A stretch of 64,000 bases of DNA, from the NCBI RefSeq assembly GCF_932526225.1, contig NC_064041.1:16303888-16367887 (forward strand), in the 5' to 3' direction. The number at the start of each line of letters is the position of its first letter. Position 1 is the first letter of the stretch. The position numbers were made by a program, and so were the translations under genes. Shown here piece by piece: positions 47,001 through 58,975 of the stretch. Under the pieces are notes generated by a model, which saw only the letters and a list, made by a program, of their open reading frames with translations, searched no databases and was not told where the DNA came from. This DNA comes from Nematostella vectensis. Lineage: Eukaryota; Cnidaria; Anthozoa; Actiniaria; Edwardsiidae.

Positions 47001-50000
47001 GCCTTTTTGTCACTTTGCTTGGTTTATTCATTTAAAGCGCCTCAAGATCCTAGCACACACGGAGCAATCTAGCCTTTTTGTCACTTTGCTTGGTTTATTC
47101 ATTTAAAGCGGCAATATCACTGGTTTACTTACGGACAATTATGTAACAATCTCCAATTATTTTTAAGTGAGAAAACTATTTCAAAATTGTGAAAGCAGTG
47201 TGTCTATTGGAAGTTTCTCTGAGGATCTGACTGATAATTAAGAGTGGATGGCATGTTTAAAAGTGCATATTAAATATATTCTTTTGTCTCATGTCAGTTG
47301 AGGTTCCTGTCAGCCCGCAGAAGTATACTGGTGACAATGCTGCTTTAAGACTTTTTCCAACACACTCTTTTAAAGCCTGACCTGTGTTGGTGGCGGGTGC
47401 TTTGTAGATCCCTTTAGTCCATAGCCTGTGTACTCTGTCTCACTGACAGCCTTTGCCGTAGTGTGAAGTCTGAAAATTAGAAAGTGAATCATTACAAGGC
47501 TTGTGAGAGGACCTATGCGTAACCGAGTTCTAAGAGTAGGGTTGGGGTAGCAAAGTAAGACAAAGGCACATTAGATGGGTCTACACAGCTTTGGAAGATC
47601 AATTTTGCTAACCAAAAGCTATATTTGAAAACAGTTCATCAAGGACTAACATATTCATGCTCACTTAAAAAAAAAGAGAGGGTGAATCATTTGTGTTTAA
47701 AATAGACTCTTATTACTAGATTTTGGCCTTGATTATTTCAGCTAAAAAAAGCTAGAAATGTTCAAAACACGCCAGTTAGGATATTTGCTTAACTGTGAAA
47801 AAGCAGATATGTTTGATAAATGGATAGACAATAGTTTTTATACTAAGGTGTTACAAATGTAATAAATTTGTAAAAAAAATCAACTTTACTTTTATCTAAC
47901 AGTTTTTAGAGAATTTATCCTACTGTGCTTCTACCACATTTTCGCATTAAAGGATCACATGTACATAAACAAAGATAGCGGTAAAATAGTGGAGTGAAAT
48001 GAAATCCCCATGTGTATACTCACTTGTACCAACAGTATCCAGCCAGTGCGAGCCCTGCGATGCCTGCTACACTACAACCAATCACAATAACTGCGGGAAA
48101 ATAATCAAATAATAGAGAGTCATGAACGGGAACTTCTCTTTCTAGAACTGCCATGACTAATAAACAAGCCTAGTAATTCAAGAAGTAATGGTTACCGCGG
48201 AGACTGAAGCATGTTTAGAAGCATGTTAGGATAGTCCAATGAGGGGTGATGAATGGAACAAGTACGTCATTTATGTCATTACTTTCATTTATTTTAAAGA
48301 GTTTGAATAGAGAAAAATGAGTTACACATTTAAAGTATGACAAGTTATCAAAGGCTGGAAGAAAAATTGGGTGTGAAATCCATAAAGAGATAACAATCAA
48401 ATTCAAGATTTCAAATTTCTTTTTTAGAACCAAGAGAAGTTTCCACTAATTTCTTAAGTAGGATCAAATTAATAAAATAATTATACTCTACTCCTACTAT
48501 ACATTGTCTGAGAATTATTTTGGTTTTATTCAATGGAGCAAACTCTGTTGTCCTTCAATCTATTATCTAAAACTATTTATTTTAAACTATTTGACTATTT
48601 TAAAATGCCTAGTTCCATTGTAATATATATTTTTTACAATTTGACCCCTTGCAAACATAAAAGCTGATAAATAACATGACAAAAACCATGATAAAATATA
48701 GTTTTGCAAATCAATACAAACGTGCTCAAATCAAATAAGACAGATAAAACAGAGTATCAGCAAGTTTACTGATAAAATGATAATAAACCTTGTGATTTTC
48801 TATCCTTGAAATTATATACCCAATGACCTGAAGTAATTGTAGACAACAAATTCCTACCTGAAAACCCAACCATAAATTTAACATCCTGATCCTCCATAGA
48901 GCAGATATCACTTTTATGCATCTATGTTTGCAACCACCTTTCTATTGTTGCATTGCTATTTTTACAATGCAAGTGTTTAGATGCTCCCTTTAAATCTGCA
49001 ATGTCTGGAATGCAAGTACATAGTATGTGTGCTTGTAATACGTCAGTCTGGCAGGGTCACGCCCCATAACTTACAAAGTTGGAGCATTCAGTGGTTTTAT
49101 TCTGTCATAATTTTAGCCATGCATGACCCACAAAATGGATTAATTAATTTTTCATGGCTGTTATAAAACATTAACCATGCAACCCTATGCACAAAATACT
49201 TAGTTTCCAGCAAAACAGGGAAACACATTCCCCATATCATCTTTCTTTTCCCCAATGAATAAATAATCACATAAATGAATAATAAAGAAATAAATAAACA
49301 TACAAATAAAAAAATATTCTTTATCATCACAAAACAATGTCTAAACATATATAAATGATGTGAATTTCTTATCAACATTACAAAATTTTAACAGAAACAC
49401 TGTTGAGTTATAGAGAAATGTGGCATTTAATTGACCAGTGGTTAAGCTAAGAATTTTATTGCACCAATTGGGTTTCTTGGTAAGTTTTAAAGCTTTTGTT
49501 TTATTGTAGTAGGTGATTATCAAATGGCAGCTGCTACACAAAAAAACATAATAAAAGATAAACCTCAAAGGAAAACACACCACAAAATACATCCTAACAA
49601 TGAGAAGGAATTTATTATAAAACCTTAACACACTTTTAAGTCCAAAGTTTTGACATCGACTTTTTTTATTGCAGAGAATAATAAAGGATTTGGTAAGACT
49701 GCTTCAGTTTCATATGTTGTCAACCATCATGTTTAGATTTGTGAGAATGATATAATGTTTTAAAAAAATTGTTAGTATTAGAAATCAAAAAAGCGAAACC
49801 GCAACAAAATAATGTCGGAGAAAGCAATTTAGGGTTACAAATAGCCATGTAAATTGGTTCTGATAAGACCTCCATGTAGACCCAATATCACAATATTTGT
49901 AGAACTAATGACAAACATGCGCTCTGATTGGACATCACAAATCAAGGTACAAAGTGGAGGAAGTTCCATTTCCTGTGCTCTCAAATTCTGTCAACACAAA

Positions 50001-53000
50001 AATAATTTACTGCTGCAAGATTTCTAACCCTAGATTTCATTTTCCATCAGAATTGTAAAAAAATACTATATAAATAAAATAACTATATTAAAAACATGCA
50101 TATAAGGCACGTACGTACTGTAAATAGGAAACATTTAGAAAAAATAATAATACTGGTATTATAAACATCAAAATTAGCATATATCAATTTCTATAGCAAC
50201 ATGTTGCTAAGCAACACATGATAGTGACAAATTTCCTTCTGGTTATCCATTACTAGATAAGGAAATTGCCAAATACATGACATATAAACAACACAGAATG
50301 GGGAAAGCAATTCTAAATAAGAATCTATTCAATAACTGTGTATAACACTATTTCCTAACTCTGCATCGGAAATAGCAATGATTGTTTTCTGAAACTTCCA
50401 AATTTCAAAATTATAGCTTTAAAAAGCATATTTTTTTATTACATGAAATCATGATATTTTTTCTGTAGGATGGCATTTCAGGTTCATAGATAGGTTGTAA
50501 GTATAAGACACCAAAGATATTCAATGCTCCAAGTATTACAGAAATCATGTCTATATCTGACAGCTTTTAGAGACAGCAGTGATATAATCAGGGATAAAAA
50601 AAAAGGCCAAGTTCTCTATGATTCCTGGGTGCTAAGACAGACTACAGAATGCTAAAAAAGTGATGTAATATGTGATAAAAACATCTCACTTTCTCTATAA
50701 ATGTTGTTTGCTAAGTTTTAAAATGTGGCAGTAAGCAGCATCCAAATGTAAATTTCTATAAATCAAATTTATCATCAACAAGAAATTGTTGCAAGAAAAT
50801 AATCGATAAGTGTGTTGAAATTAAGACACTCTACCTGAAGGTCTTTTCTAATCAACTTTGCAAATAAAGAAAAATGTCACATCCCAGTTGAGATTGGGTA
50901 GATTCAATTTCTGCCTGAGTAGAATAAATAAGCTCTAGGTCTACAGGGAACAATGTATTCCACCCACACAAATTCTTCTATCCCAACCCATCCAGGATAC
51001 AAAACTATTTGCATTCCCGGAAAAGAAAACTAGACACATACAATAAACAGAATGAATAAAACTCTTTGTATATGTAGGGTGAAAGATTAATAATCGTCTT
51101 ATTGAGGGAACAGAGATAATGACAGCCCTGTGTAGAGAACATACATCAAGTTTTCCCTGTTTATTAATTCATTTAAAAAAATAGAAATCAAGACAAAATC
51201 ACTAGTCTGGGCATGCCACAGCTAATATTTGGGGAACACTGTTTCTCTCCTTAAATCTGTTGGGAATATCCAACAAGCACGACCCAGTAAAATCTAAGTT
51301 GCTTAATCTGCTAATAGAATGGAAAAGAGTTTTAAAAATGTATGAGTTAAGAGGGTTAGAGGATTCCATCTAACCAACTGAGTGACAAGTGGTGGAATTC
51401 TAACAAATCTTTTTATTTTAATTTAACTACCAGTGATGGAAACTAAATACAATAAGGTAACAACCTATTTCTTGGTTATTGGTTCACACTAAAAAAACCT
51501 TTTAAACCGAGTAAAAATTAATTAAGGAAAGGAAAGAAAATTTTCCATGTTTGGGGTTTTCAATAGAATTATTGCAGTTACAAATTATTGTAACATTCAG
51601 TATTTTAGTTCAGAAAATGGCACGAAGATCATCAGCGTTATAGCATACTGTAGGTCTTGTAGAAAATAATTAATATTCATTTTAGCCTATTTCACCTGTT
51701 ATTTGTATGGGTATGTTATTATACCCAGTGTGAGAAATCAGCACATAACACTATTCAAACACAATAAATCCCAAGTTAGTACTTACATAAGAAATAGATG
51801 TCGTCCAGCTCAGAGCGGTCTACCTTGCCCACTTTCTTCTTAAGAATGAAAGGAGGAGGGATGGCTGAGGAATTCACTTGTAAATTTGTCTCCCCACTCT
51901 CTGATTCCAGACTTCCATCCACATTTCCATTCTCCTCCCGTTCTGCAAGAAATTTATTCAATTTCACTTCATCTCTCTTTTTCTCTGAATCTTCCTTTCG
52001 TTTTGCCTCTAGAACTTGATCTTTCTTTGGTTTCAATCTTTTCAGGCTTTCATCCTTGGCAGTGGATTTTGCTCCATTCTTCAACTTTTTTATATTATTA
52101 TTTTTTGATGGGTGGGAAGTGTGCGTGTCTTCCTTGCCTTTCCCATCTGATTTAGCATTATTTTGGTTTGATTTCTGGTTTGATTCTTGGGAATTTTCTT
52201 GTTCATCTACCCCTGTTGCAGGAGCAGATGTAGGGGTATTAAAATCATCAGTGGGGGAGTATGGCACGGTCTCTGAAATAAGGGGCTCTAAGGTTGACGA
52301 ATGGTCGAAAATGGTGGAGATTTCGCTGCCATCTTCTGCGCCTGGGCTTACTTCCAATTCCTCATTTAATGGTGTAGTTTCTATAATATTAGAGGAAAAA
52401 AGAGACACAGAATAAATTGGCGGAAAGATCTATGCAAAATACACCATGCATTAAAATTATTCCGAATCGGTAACGGCCTGTTTCTTGGTCGTTCCTTCGC
52501 ACTTGAAAATCTTTTCAACCGATGAATGTAGCTTTGCTATTTAATTATATTCTATACGAGCGAAGGAAAGAGGTAGCATTTTCGGTGTTTGGGGTTTTCG
52601 ATTGAATTATTGCGGTTGAACAATGAACAAATTTCAGTTAAGCCCTTGGGAATAGTAGAAAATATATTACTTGATGGGTTTAAAGGGAGCTATTCAACCA
52701 AAACAACGTACTTAAAAATGACATATTATAAGGAATTTGGCACGAAAAAGCACCAAAACTGAACTCTCGATGGTTTTTATTGTGACAAATAAGTCGAGGT
52801 TAGGCTTGTTGTATTTAAAGTGATAAAAATAAGCGTTTGCGTTTGATTTGTTTGGCGTCACTTCGCTTGTAGAATTTTCGAAGTCATCGACGCGAAGCGA
52901 AGGAAAACATTTTGCGTTTGTGTTCTTCGATAAAAAAAAGAGTTGAGGAATTAAAAAAGGGTTTGATTCGTGGTTCTCCGGGGGCAAAGACCAAACACAG

Positions 53001-53428
53001 TTTTAGCGCTAGTCATGGTTGATAAATAATAGAAACGTAAACATGACCCGAGAGTCCGAGATCAACTTTCATCGTACAGAAAATGTCCGCTCTCCCATAC
53101 GCGGAAATATAACTTAAAGAATTCACAGAATACAAAGGAAAACTCCCGAACTTACTGATACATTCGTTGCCATCTTGAGAATATCCATTGAGGCAGGGAC
53201 CGCAGAAGTTTTGGCCATATTCACACGGCCTCCTGTTAGCCAGCAAGCATGATTTTACCGAACACTGCACACTACCTGCGAACGGTACGAACAACACCAT
53301 GAACCACCCAATAACATCACAAAAACAACACGGAACACACAACAAACAGCTCCATATATACCTCTGTCATACTCGTATCCAGTTATAAGGGAAAGATTGA
53401 GAAGGAAGAGGAAAAAAGCCGAATTCAT
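44057..53428 (-). CDS. NPDC1: NPDC1-like type I membrane protein
   Basis: Predicted 418 residues (human NPDC1 about 325; nematode relative CAB-1). Mammalian NPDC1 is a neural protein linked to proliferation control; the role here is unknown. Exons on the minus strand: 53428-53362, 53275-53156, 52380-51787, 48090-48024, 47469-47382, 45045-44969, 44480-44369, 44188-44057, with GT/AG borders and a continuous frame. Order: signal peptide (MNSAFFLFLLNLSLITG); a Cys-rich N-terminal module with CEYGQNFCGPCLNGYSQDGN, matching the CGPCL region of NPDC1; a long Ser/Glu/Lys-rich low-complexity segment (exon 3), longer than in mammals; one membrane helix (FIVIGCSVAGIAGLALAGYC); a cytoplasmic tail with GDQKLDYSAEMYHYQ, an acidic stretch, and GDYTVYECPGLAPTGDM then VNPMF. 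The last block is nearly the vertebrate signature. Convergent with laminin gamma. Confidence 0.93.
44188..44312. repeat. Duplicated acceptor of last NPDC1-like exon
   Basis: TCTCCAGTCTACAACAATCA at 44181-44200 (the exon start and acceptor, minus strand) recurs as TCTCCAGTCTACAACAAGCA near 44294, upstream in the same intron. Confidence 0.8.
44495..44692. repeat. 28-bp AT-rich array
   Basis: About seven copies of a 28-base unit (TTTTTATATATTACAAAATA-TAAGCATTG) in the NPDC1-like intron, just upstream (minus strand) of exon 44480-44369. Confidence 0.93.
44735..44980. repeat. 31-bp array repeating an NPDC1-like exon end plus donor
   Basis: On the minus strand, exon 45045-44969 ends GCTATGGAGAA with donor GTGAGTATTCC. 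About eight units repeat TATGGAGAAGTGAGTATTCC plus ATCACTCAGTG. Several copies keep GTGAG as decoy donors; others carry changes such as TTAAG. Confidence 0.92.
46401..47108. repeat. 71-bp array, about 10 near-identical copies
   Basis: The unit contains CCTCAAGATCCTAGCGCACA, CGGAGCAATCTAGCCTTTTT and GTTTATTCATTTAAAGCG. It lies in an NPDC1-like intron. Copies differ at almost a single site (GCGCAC versus GCACAC), suggesting recent expansion or homogenisation. Confidence 0.96.
51461..51600. mobile_element. Dispersed repeat, copy 1 (NPDC1-like intron)
   Basis: Shares CCTRTTTCTTGGT, CCTTTTAAACCGAGTAA, GGAAAGAAAATTTTCCATGT and TTTGGGGTTTTCAATAGAAT with the copy at 52470-52625. Both lie in NPDC1-like introns flanking exon 52380-51787. 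Probably a short non-autonomous element; ends are not defined. Confidence 0.5.
52470..52625. mobile_element. Dispersed repeat, copy 2 (NPDC1-like intron)
   Basis: Same family as 51461-51600: CGGCCTGTTTCTTGGTCGTT, AATCTTTTCAACCGATGAAT, GTGTTTGGGGTTTTCGATTG. It carries an extra segment of about 20-30 bases in the middle. Confidence 0.5.
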
Positions 53429-56400
53429 TGCCGTAAAATACTCGCTCCCATTTTGGTCTTCAAATCCGAGAAGAACGACTCGCTACTGTGCCGCGAGGCA
53501 TGCCGGGATAGGGTTTTTAAACATTATCATAAATTAGTGGAAAATTTTCCGCAAAACCAAAACACCTCGAGCAAATCGGGCAAAATTCGCGATGAAAACG
53601 ATGTAAATTTGAGGCGCAAGCTAGCTAGATAGCTAAAGACGATAACGGTGAAAGGGGATGAAAAATTTAACGTTGACATGTATAAATAGTCATACTTGTG
53701 ATACTAAAATTTTCAGAAAAAGCTTTGCTTTGAATATAAGAATAAACACCATTAAATAGTGAAAAACGCAATGATTCGATAAATGATAAAATAAATAATA
53801 AAGTTCTTTTTATCACTGAACACTTAACTTTAAAACTGAATCGAGCAAGTTTCAAAATCGAATGATGAAAAAATAGGAGTCAACTCTGCCAAATTTTCGT
53901 CTTTAATATCACTTTTTCAGGGTCGAAAGATTATCCGTGCGGCATTAGAACAATCTAGCATCTTTTTAGGAACTAAACATGATAAATTGTTTGTCTGAAA
54001 TATTGGCAGCGTTAAAAAAGGGTAATATGATAAATTGATCGGACAACTGTCATGCGTGAGCATAAAGACAAGATGACGATTTTTGAAGCCACAGTAGCCT
54101 CTAGCGTCCATCGCAGAGTGTATCAAAATCTTATCAGCAGGAAGATCAAGAGGTTTAAAAACACAATTTTCATCTGCTCTGTCCTGTGCATTATTCAAGA
54201 ATGACAGAACGAAAAATTCGCTCGACAATTTTCTAATAGTGTAGCACTCCAGAACACAACAGGGGGGGGGGGAGGGGGGGGGGGGGTAAAGCAGACTTTG
54301 AGACAAAAGTAGGTAGTGAGACAGGCTCTCACACTCTGGACACCATGGCGGGGTGTTCCGTGTTCTATGACGGTAAGTTGGAAGCCAATTAAGGCCTCCA
54401 AAAACGTGAAATAAAAGTTTAAAACTATACATGGTATCCAGTGTGATACGTCATGCTTTGCGGGCATTCATACATAAAACAGCGTGTTACCACAAACGCC
54501 AACTCTCTCACACAGTGAACGAACACGTTGAATTTCCTATAACCACACATATCGTCACATATACAATAATTTGGTCGGGTTGGTAACATTTGCCAATCTG
54601 AAAACAAGCGTGTATTTAAACTTAGCCACAACCCTTTTTTTAAATCAATCAGTCTACTTTGGTCAAGGTCTGTAAGATTGGAGTGAATAAGAGATCCTTA
54701 TATTTGTCTTTATGGAGTCTGTGTTCGGCTTTTCCATTTTCTCGTAAGACAAATTTTGTGACGAGCCTTGGACCATCCTTTTCATAACGTATCCATTCTG
54801 AGTACTAGATCTGTCTATTTAGCTTTAAATTCCCCGTTTTTGCTTGGCAACACCTTCCCCCCCCCCCCCCCCCCTCTCTCACTCTTCCCCCTCGGAACAT
54901 TATCCTTGGGCATAGGAAGATTTACGCTTTTCACGCATCTATATTAAAAAACGAGACAAAGAAGATGATATTTTACTTTACTACAACTACAACATTACAT
55001 AGTGTCGCATGTGTGCATATCGTTGAAAAAGTTCTAAATGAAACACTTATTTCAATTACTTTTTCGGATACTTTAGCACATTCGTGAGGAATATCACAAA
55101 ACAAACGAATAGCACGCGAAGAGAGCCCGAAACCGCCTGAGTGAGTAAATGACGGCACTCTTTACAAGGGTATTTTTTGGTCTTTAATCTCTTAATTTAA
55201 ATACCGCATTTGTCGATGGGCACAATAGGCGCAATAGATATGTCTCTTTCATTTAAAAAATGCAGAGCATTGACAGCATTTCTCGAAAATGCGCAAATAT
55301 TTAGAGGCCTGAAACCATAAACGGGAACATCTGAGATGGCATTACGTCTATTGTCGCCTAGCAACAGAGAACGCCCCCGCTCTGCCGACGTACAATAAAA
55401 TATTCCAGCGAATAAGCGCTGAGAAAACCGCATGTGTCAGGGTTAGATAACAAACCTTTTACAACAACAAGTTGAGGAACAAAAAGGAACTAAAAACAAT
55501 TGATATAATAACACAGGTCTAAAATAATGATCTAAGATCGTCAGACAGCTCCAGAAAAAACTTTGTTCAACCAACAATCACCTTTAGTTTTCTTATCTTT
55601 TTATTTTGTTGTTTCAACCGTTTTTAAACTGCTAAAATATTATAAACATTTTCTCCCCAATCTGCGTCTCGTTTCAGCACAGCAGGCGTATAGCTAAACT
55701 CGCGAGTTCGTGATAAACATGTAAAAAAAAACTAAGATTGAAACGTTTTTTTTCCTCACCACATCTTCAAATGATTATTCTTATATTTGTAAAATCTATT
55801 TTTAAACATCCTATAAGATCCTTTAGACATTGGAAATAGCCGAGGGAATAGCGCGTAGTCAATCAGACATTTGGGACGATTCGTTTCAATGTTCGGTTTG
55901 TAATTTGCCGCCGCCATATCTAACCCCATCAGGATAAGATCTCGTGCGTGCGTCACACGGTAGGACATCTCTCAGAGCTAAAAACCATGTTACACGATGC
56001 AATTATTCCCGCAACTTGCCCGCAATTATGACGAATAAATAAGTGCAAGCTAAAAAAAAACATGATAAAGAACAGGACAATTCTATCAACGCAACATAAA
56101 ATGCATTGCACGCAAGCTGCAAAAGGGGATGTCACCTGCGTAACGTTCTTGCAACTCAATGGATATTGCGTGCATATCAATATTGCCTTTATTAATATGA
56201 CCATACAATTTTCTGCAACTTGCACAGCATTTTGTTGCATTGCGAGTTGCACGAAAAAATGAGTGTAAAATCCCCTTTTTGCGAACTTTTTTGCGTTGCC
56301 AGTTGCGAAAATGTCTGGTTTCTACTATTAGCAACATTGCGAGAAAAATTGCCCTGTGTGTTGTGTTCTTGCGACTCGCAATGTAACCTGCAAAACTATT

Positions 56401-56597
56401 TCAGGAAACTGTTTATTTTAAAAAAAAAGCGAGCCGGCGTGTATCATCCTTCTGTAATGTTTTTTAATTGGTAAGCGCTGCTGTGCAAGTCGCAAAAAAT
56501 GCCTCTTGAAACATGGCCTTAAAAGCGGTTTAATAACAACAAATGGTTTAAAAATCACGAAAATATATATATTTGTTGTTGCTTTGCTTGGTGATAT

Positions 56598-56949
56598 AAA
56601 GGGGGGGGGGGGGGGGGGGTGAATAGGGGTATGTAAATCCGCCGATTCGCTACATTTTTGGAGCAAATCCGTGTGGATCCTCATAATTTTTTTTTTTAGA
56701 TCCGCATGGTTTGACAGATAAACAATAGCATCGATTGAAATTTATTTAAAATTCGAAATTCGACCGTCGAAGCAGTCAAAATCCGAAATCCGCGCCCGAA
56801 TTGTGAAGAGATCCGTGATCTGCCGTACTTCCAAAATCCGCCAATCCGCAGAAATAATAATTAAAATCCGTAATCCATGAGCATTTCGGGGCCGAATTCG
56901 CCGATCCGCGAACCTATTCACCCCCCCCCCCCCCCCCCCCTCCCCCCAC
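56598..56949. mobile_element. Poly(G)...poly(C) bounded inverted-repeat segment
   Basis: Opens with about 19 G then GTGAATAGG and closes with CCTATTCAC then a C run, so the ends are inverted repeats. The interior repeats AATCCG-type words (AAATCCGCCGATTCGC, CCGCCAATCCGCAG). The sequence just outside the left end (GTTGCTTTGCTTGGTG) recurs at about 56984, beyond the right end. It could be a small inserted element or a slippage product. Confidence 0.4.
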
Positions 56950-57170
56950 TATAAATAAGGGTTTTATGTATATATATTTATTGTTGCTTTGCTTGGTGCT
57001 ATAAATAAGGGTTTTATGAGTGGTGGGATAATACTGTACATTGCTGTCGAATGTAGAATAAGCTTTTGGAGAACTAGAATTATTTTTATTTAAAGTTATG
57101 TAAGCCATAATTAGCCATCGAGAGCTCTATCACAGGCAAATGGCGTGTAGCATGCTAACAGGGGCTTTAA

Positions 57171-57370
57171 GGGGGGGGGGGGGGTTGCACGTTTCACAAG
57201 TTTCAAAAATCGGAAATTACGATTCACTCAGATTCAAGCGACTTTTAAAGGCATAGATCACGATTCACGCTGATCAAATTTCGCCATTCACGAATCACGG
57301 ATTACGGTTTTCATTTTACCCTTTTCACATAAAAAGGCCGTTCACCGATCACAAAAATATCCCTTACAGC
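57171..57370. repeat. Poly(G) followed by degenerate GATTCACG words
   Basis: A 14-base G run is followed by repeated ATCACGATTCACG, CACGAATCACGGATTACGG and CACCGATCAC words. Composition resembles the interior of the 56598-56949 segment. Confidence 0.45.
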
Positions 57371-57711
57371 CCCTGTGCTAAGCCGGCTTCCATTTGGGGT
57401 TATCTTGATCGGGTTTCCTGTGGTTGATATGAGCTGTGACATCACAGGTTGTCTCACTATTTATCTGGGTTATCCGGAAATATTTATTTTTTGAATATTG
57501 AGAATTCTGCGGAGCGGTGTGAAGGCCGAAGTTCATTTCGGTGTCGCGGTGTAAGTAGACCCAGTACACTCGTCACTCGAGCTCCACAGGATTCCCTTTA
57601 TCCGAAAACAAGCATTTCTGAATAAACCCCCCAAAAATGGGGATATTGCCTTGATACAAATAATATTAAATGTCAACAGTCTATCATTCTTACAAATCAT
57701 AAAGTCTTATT

Positions 57712-57906
57712 TTATTCACCTTTATATACAATCTTGTCAAAATAAGTAACCAACATAGCAAAGGGCGAGTTCTCAAATACTTGACGACAATCACTACAGG
57801 CCTCTCCCCCCGTGTTAGCTATAACAAAAGGCTTCCCACTCTCATTTCTTTTACTGACGAGGATGGAAAGCCTGTGGTATAACGTGTGCATTGGCTTGGA
57901 TAGCAT
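57712..57906 (-). CDS. Unassigned 64-residue open frame, possible terminal exon
   Basis: A non-repetitive frame with varied, protein-like composition (FVIANTGGEACSDCRQVFE, then FAMLVTYFDKIVYKGE and stop). I do not recognise it with confidence. The pattern of a hydrophobic strand after GKP, then RQVFE and a hydrophobic helix, faintly recalls the end of a STAS domain. A possible acceptor (CTATCCAAG) lies just inside the first codons on the minus strand. It could be the last exon of a gene whose other exons I did not find, or chance. It sits downstream of the TBC1D13-like gene on the same strand. Confidence 0.25.
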   Translation of the reverse strand: MLSKPMHTLYHRLSILVSKRNESGKPFVIANTGGEACSDCRQVFENSPFAMLVTYFDKIVYKGE

Positions 57907-57925
57907 TTAAAATATCACCGTGACA

Positions 57926-58005
57926 CCCACGTGACACTGTTACACCCACGTGACACTGTTACACCCACGTGACACTGTTACACCCACGTGACACTGTTAC
58001 ACCCA
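57926..58005. repeat. 19-bp GTGACACTGTTACACCCAC array
   Basis: About four to five tandem copies between the 57712-57906 open frame and the 14-bp satellite. Confidence 0.93.
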
Positions 58006-58154
58006 ACCTATGAAATGCAAAACCGCAATATTTTTTTTATCAAATAAAAGTAAAATAATGCATAACTCTGCTTTGATATAGTTATTATGAATTTTTTTAA
58101 ACATCTGTCTTTCAATTTTTGATAAAACAACGACATATTTGTGGCTGACAATGG

Positions 58155-58890
58155 GACATGCGCAAATAGCGAGTGGCAAACAGCGAGTGGCAAATAGCGT
58201 ATGGCAAATAGCGAATGGCAAACAGCGAGTGGCAAATAGCGAGTGGAAAATAGCGAATGGCAAATAGCGAGAGGCAAATAGCGAGTGGCAAACAGCGAGA
58301 GGCAAATAGCGAGTGACAAATAGCGAATGGCAAATAGCGAGTGGCAAATAGCGTATGGCAAATAGCGAATGGCAAACAGCGAGTGACAAATAGCGAGTGG
58401 CAAATAGCGAGTGGCAAACAGCGTGTGGAAAATAGCGGGTGGCAAACAGCGTGTGGCAAATAGCGAGTGGCAAATAGCGAGTGACAAATAGCAAACAGCG
58501 AGTGGCAAATAGCGAGTGGCAAACAGCGAGTGGTAAATAGCGAGTGCCAAATAGCGAATGGCAAACAGCGAGTGGCAAATAGCGAATCGAAAAAAAGCGA
58601 TGGACAAATACCAAACAGCGAGTGGCAAATAGCGAGTGACAAACAGCAAGTGGCGAATAGCGAATGGCAAACAGCGAGTGGCAAATAGCGAATGGCAAAT
58701 AGCGAGTGACAAATAGTAAATGGCAAATAGCGAATGGCAAATAGCGAGTGGCAAATAGCGAGTGACAAATAGCAAACAGCGAGTGGCAAATAGCGAGTGG
58801 CAAATAGCGAGTGGCAAACAGCGAGTGAGAAATAGCAAACAGCGAGTGGAAAATAGCGAATGGCAAACAGCGAGTGGCAAATAGCGAGTA
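58155..58890. repeat. 14-bp GCAAATAGCGAGTG satellite
   Basis: About 50 units of GCAAATAGCGAGTG with variants AACAGCG, GCGAATG and GCGTATG, plus short interruptions. All three minus-strand frames stay open for nearly 300 residues because the reverse unit CACTCGCTATTTGC has no stop; none is a gene. The array ends about 85 bases from the stop codon of the TBC1D13-like gene. Confidence 0.96.
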
Positions 58891-58975
58891 ATTCATTGGT
58901 TCTATTATTTCTTTCTAATATATGAAACATTCTGTCATCTGTAATATTCACTATCTAATGTAGCTAATTAGAAGG

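Larger units (their letters stand above)
53429..57711. other. Intergenic region with homopolymer tracts
   Basis: No coding exon is supported. It holds poly(G) runs near 54263-54286, poly(C) near 54858-54874, and the poly(G)/poly(C)-bounded segment at 56598-56949. Longest open frames here are short and have no recognisable family or splice partners. Confidence 0.55.

Noticed and set aside
52712-52987. 91-residue minus-strand frame between NPDC1-like exons
   Set aside because: Lies in an intron, biased to Phe/Asn/Lys, and is not needed for the continuous NPDC1-like frame.
58008-58951. Three overlapping minus-strand open frames of 279-299 residues
   Set aside because: All three frames are open because the 14-bp unit lacks stops; the sequence is satellite with no gene features.
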